The position numbers and the translations under genes were made by a program. The notes under the pieces were generated by a model. That model did no database searches and had not been told where the DNA came from. It saw only the letters and a list, made by a program, of their open reading frames with translations. A DNA stretch of 6,637 nt, from the NCBI GenBank assembly GCA_945868935.1, contig CAMBNE010000059.1:1-6637 (forward strand). Reading direction: 5' to 3'. The DNA comes from an uncultured Clostridia bacterium. GTDB lineage: Bacteria > Bacillota > Clostridia > Oscillospirales > Acutalibacteraceae. Shown piece after piece: positions 6,524 through 6,637 of the stretch. Positions within the stretch are counted from its first letter, which is position 1, and the number at the start of each line of letters is the position of its first letter.

Positions 6524-6552
6524 AATATAGCATATTTTTAAAATTTTATCAA
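6524..6552 (-). promoter_or_regulatory. Probable promoter of the TetR-family gene
   Basis: On the - strand, TTGATA (6547-6552) and an extended -10, TGCTATATT (box at 6524-6529), are 17 bases apart. A perfect 10-base palindrome, TAAAATTTTA (6539-6548), sits in the spacer and overlaps the -35 edge, where a self-repressing regulator could bind; that role is a guess. Confidence 0.65.
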
Positions 6553-6573
6553 TGGAATTCATTTTCTGACAGA

Positions 6574-6615
6574 CATAAAAAGACAGCTGACAAGAACCAT
6601 CAGCTGCCTTTTATG
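6574..6615 (-). terminator. Terminator of a gene beyond the right edge
   Basis: CAGCTGA (6584-6590) and TCAGCTG (6600-6606) pair around a 9-base loop, and the flanking CATAAAA and TTTTATG extend the pairing imperfectly. On the - strand the stem is followed by TCTTTTTATG. It probably ends a - strand gene starting outside the window; no coding region is visible from 6499 to 6637. Confidence 0.65.
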
Positions 6616-6637
6616 TTATATAAATTTATGAATTAAG

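Noticed and set aside
1..6637. CRISPR array, insertion-sequence ends or long direct repeats
   Set aside because: I read through for regularly spaced repeats and terminal inverted repeats with target duplications and saw none; the only inverted repeats are terminator-type hairpins.

Overview
The window most resembles the chromosome of a moderately AT-rich anaerobic Firmicute of the class Clostridia, probably a gut or rumen member near Ruminococcus/Eubacterium. The grounds are a clostridial-type GH36 alpha-galactosidase, a GH38 mannosidase relic, an oleate hydratase, a DhaS-like TetR regulator, strong GGAGG-type ribosome binding sites, TTGNNN/TATAAT promoters and a tRNA with encoded CCA. This placement is inference from style and gene content; no search was run.

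Left part (1-2865, all + strand): the 3' four fifths of a GH36 alpha-galactosidase with both catalytic aspartates, then a decayed downstream gene. The decayed gene is a GH38 alpha-mannosidase relic (1816-2564). A piece of the catalytic domain and the last ~77 residues are joined out of frame across a large internal deletion. A third small reading frame (2587-2865) has a good ribosome binding site but an internal TGA, and ends in a coiled-coil-like stretch. This looks like a glycan-degradation operon whose first gene survives while the downstream genes decay.

Middle (2866-3981): a bidirectional terminator separates the + strand genes from tRNA-Leu(UAG) on the - strand. Beyond it lie a short non-coding stretch with two hairpins and one very AT-rich orphan gene (3234-3701, - strand). 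The orphan has a near-consensus promoter, a GTG start and its own terminator. Its base composition differs from its neighbours, which suggests acquired DNA near the tRNA.

Right part (3982-6637, all - strand): a TetR/AcrR-family regulator (5899-6480) followed by an intact FAD-dependent oleate hydratase (ohyA, 3982-5775). Each has its own promoter and terminator. The likely logic is that the regulator senses fatty acids or membrane stress and controls conversion of unsaturated fatty acids to 10-hydroxy fatty acids; the regulatory link is inferred from adjacency only. The right edge holds the terminator of a gene outside the window.

I saw no CRISPR array, intact mobile element or clearly new multi-gene system. 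The points most worth following are the deletion junction in the mannosidase relic, the orphan AT-rich gene beside the tRNA, and the regulator-hydratase pair.
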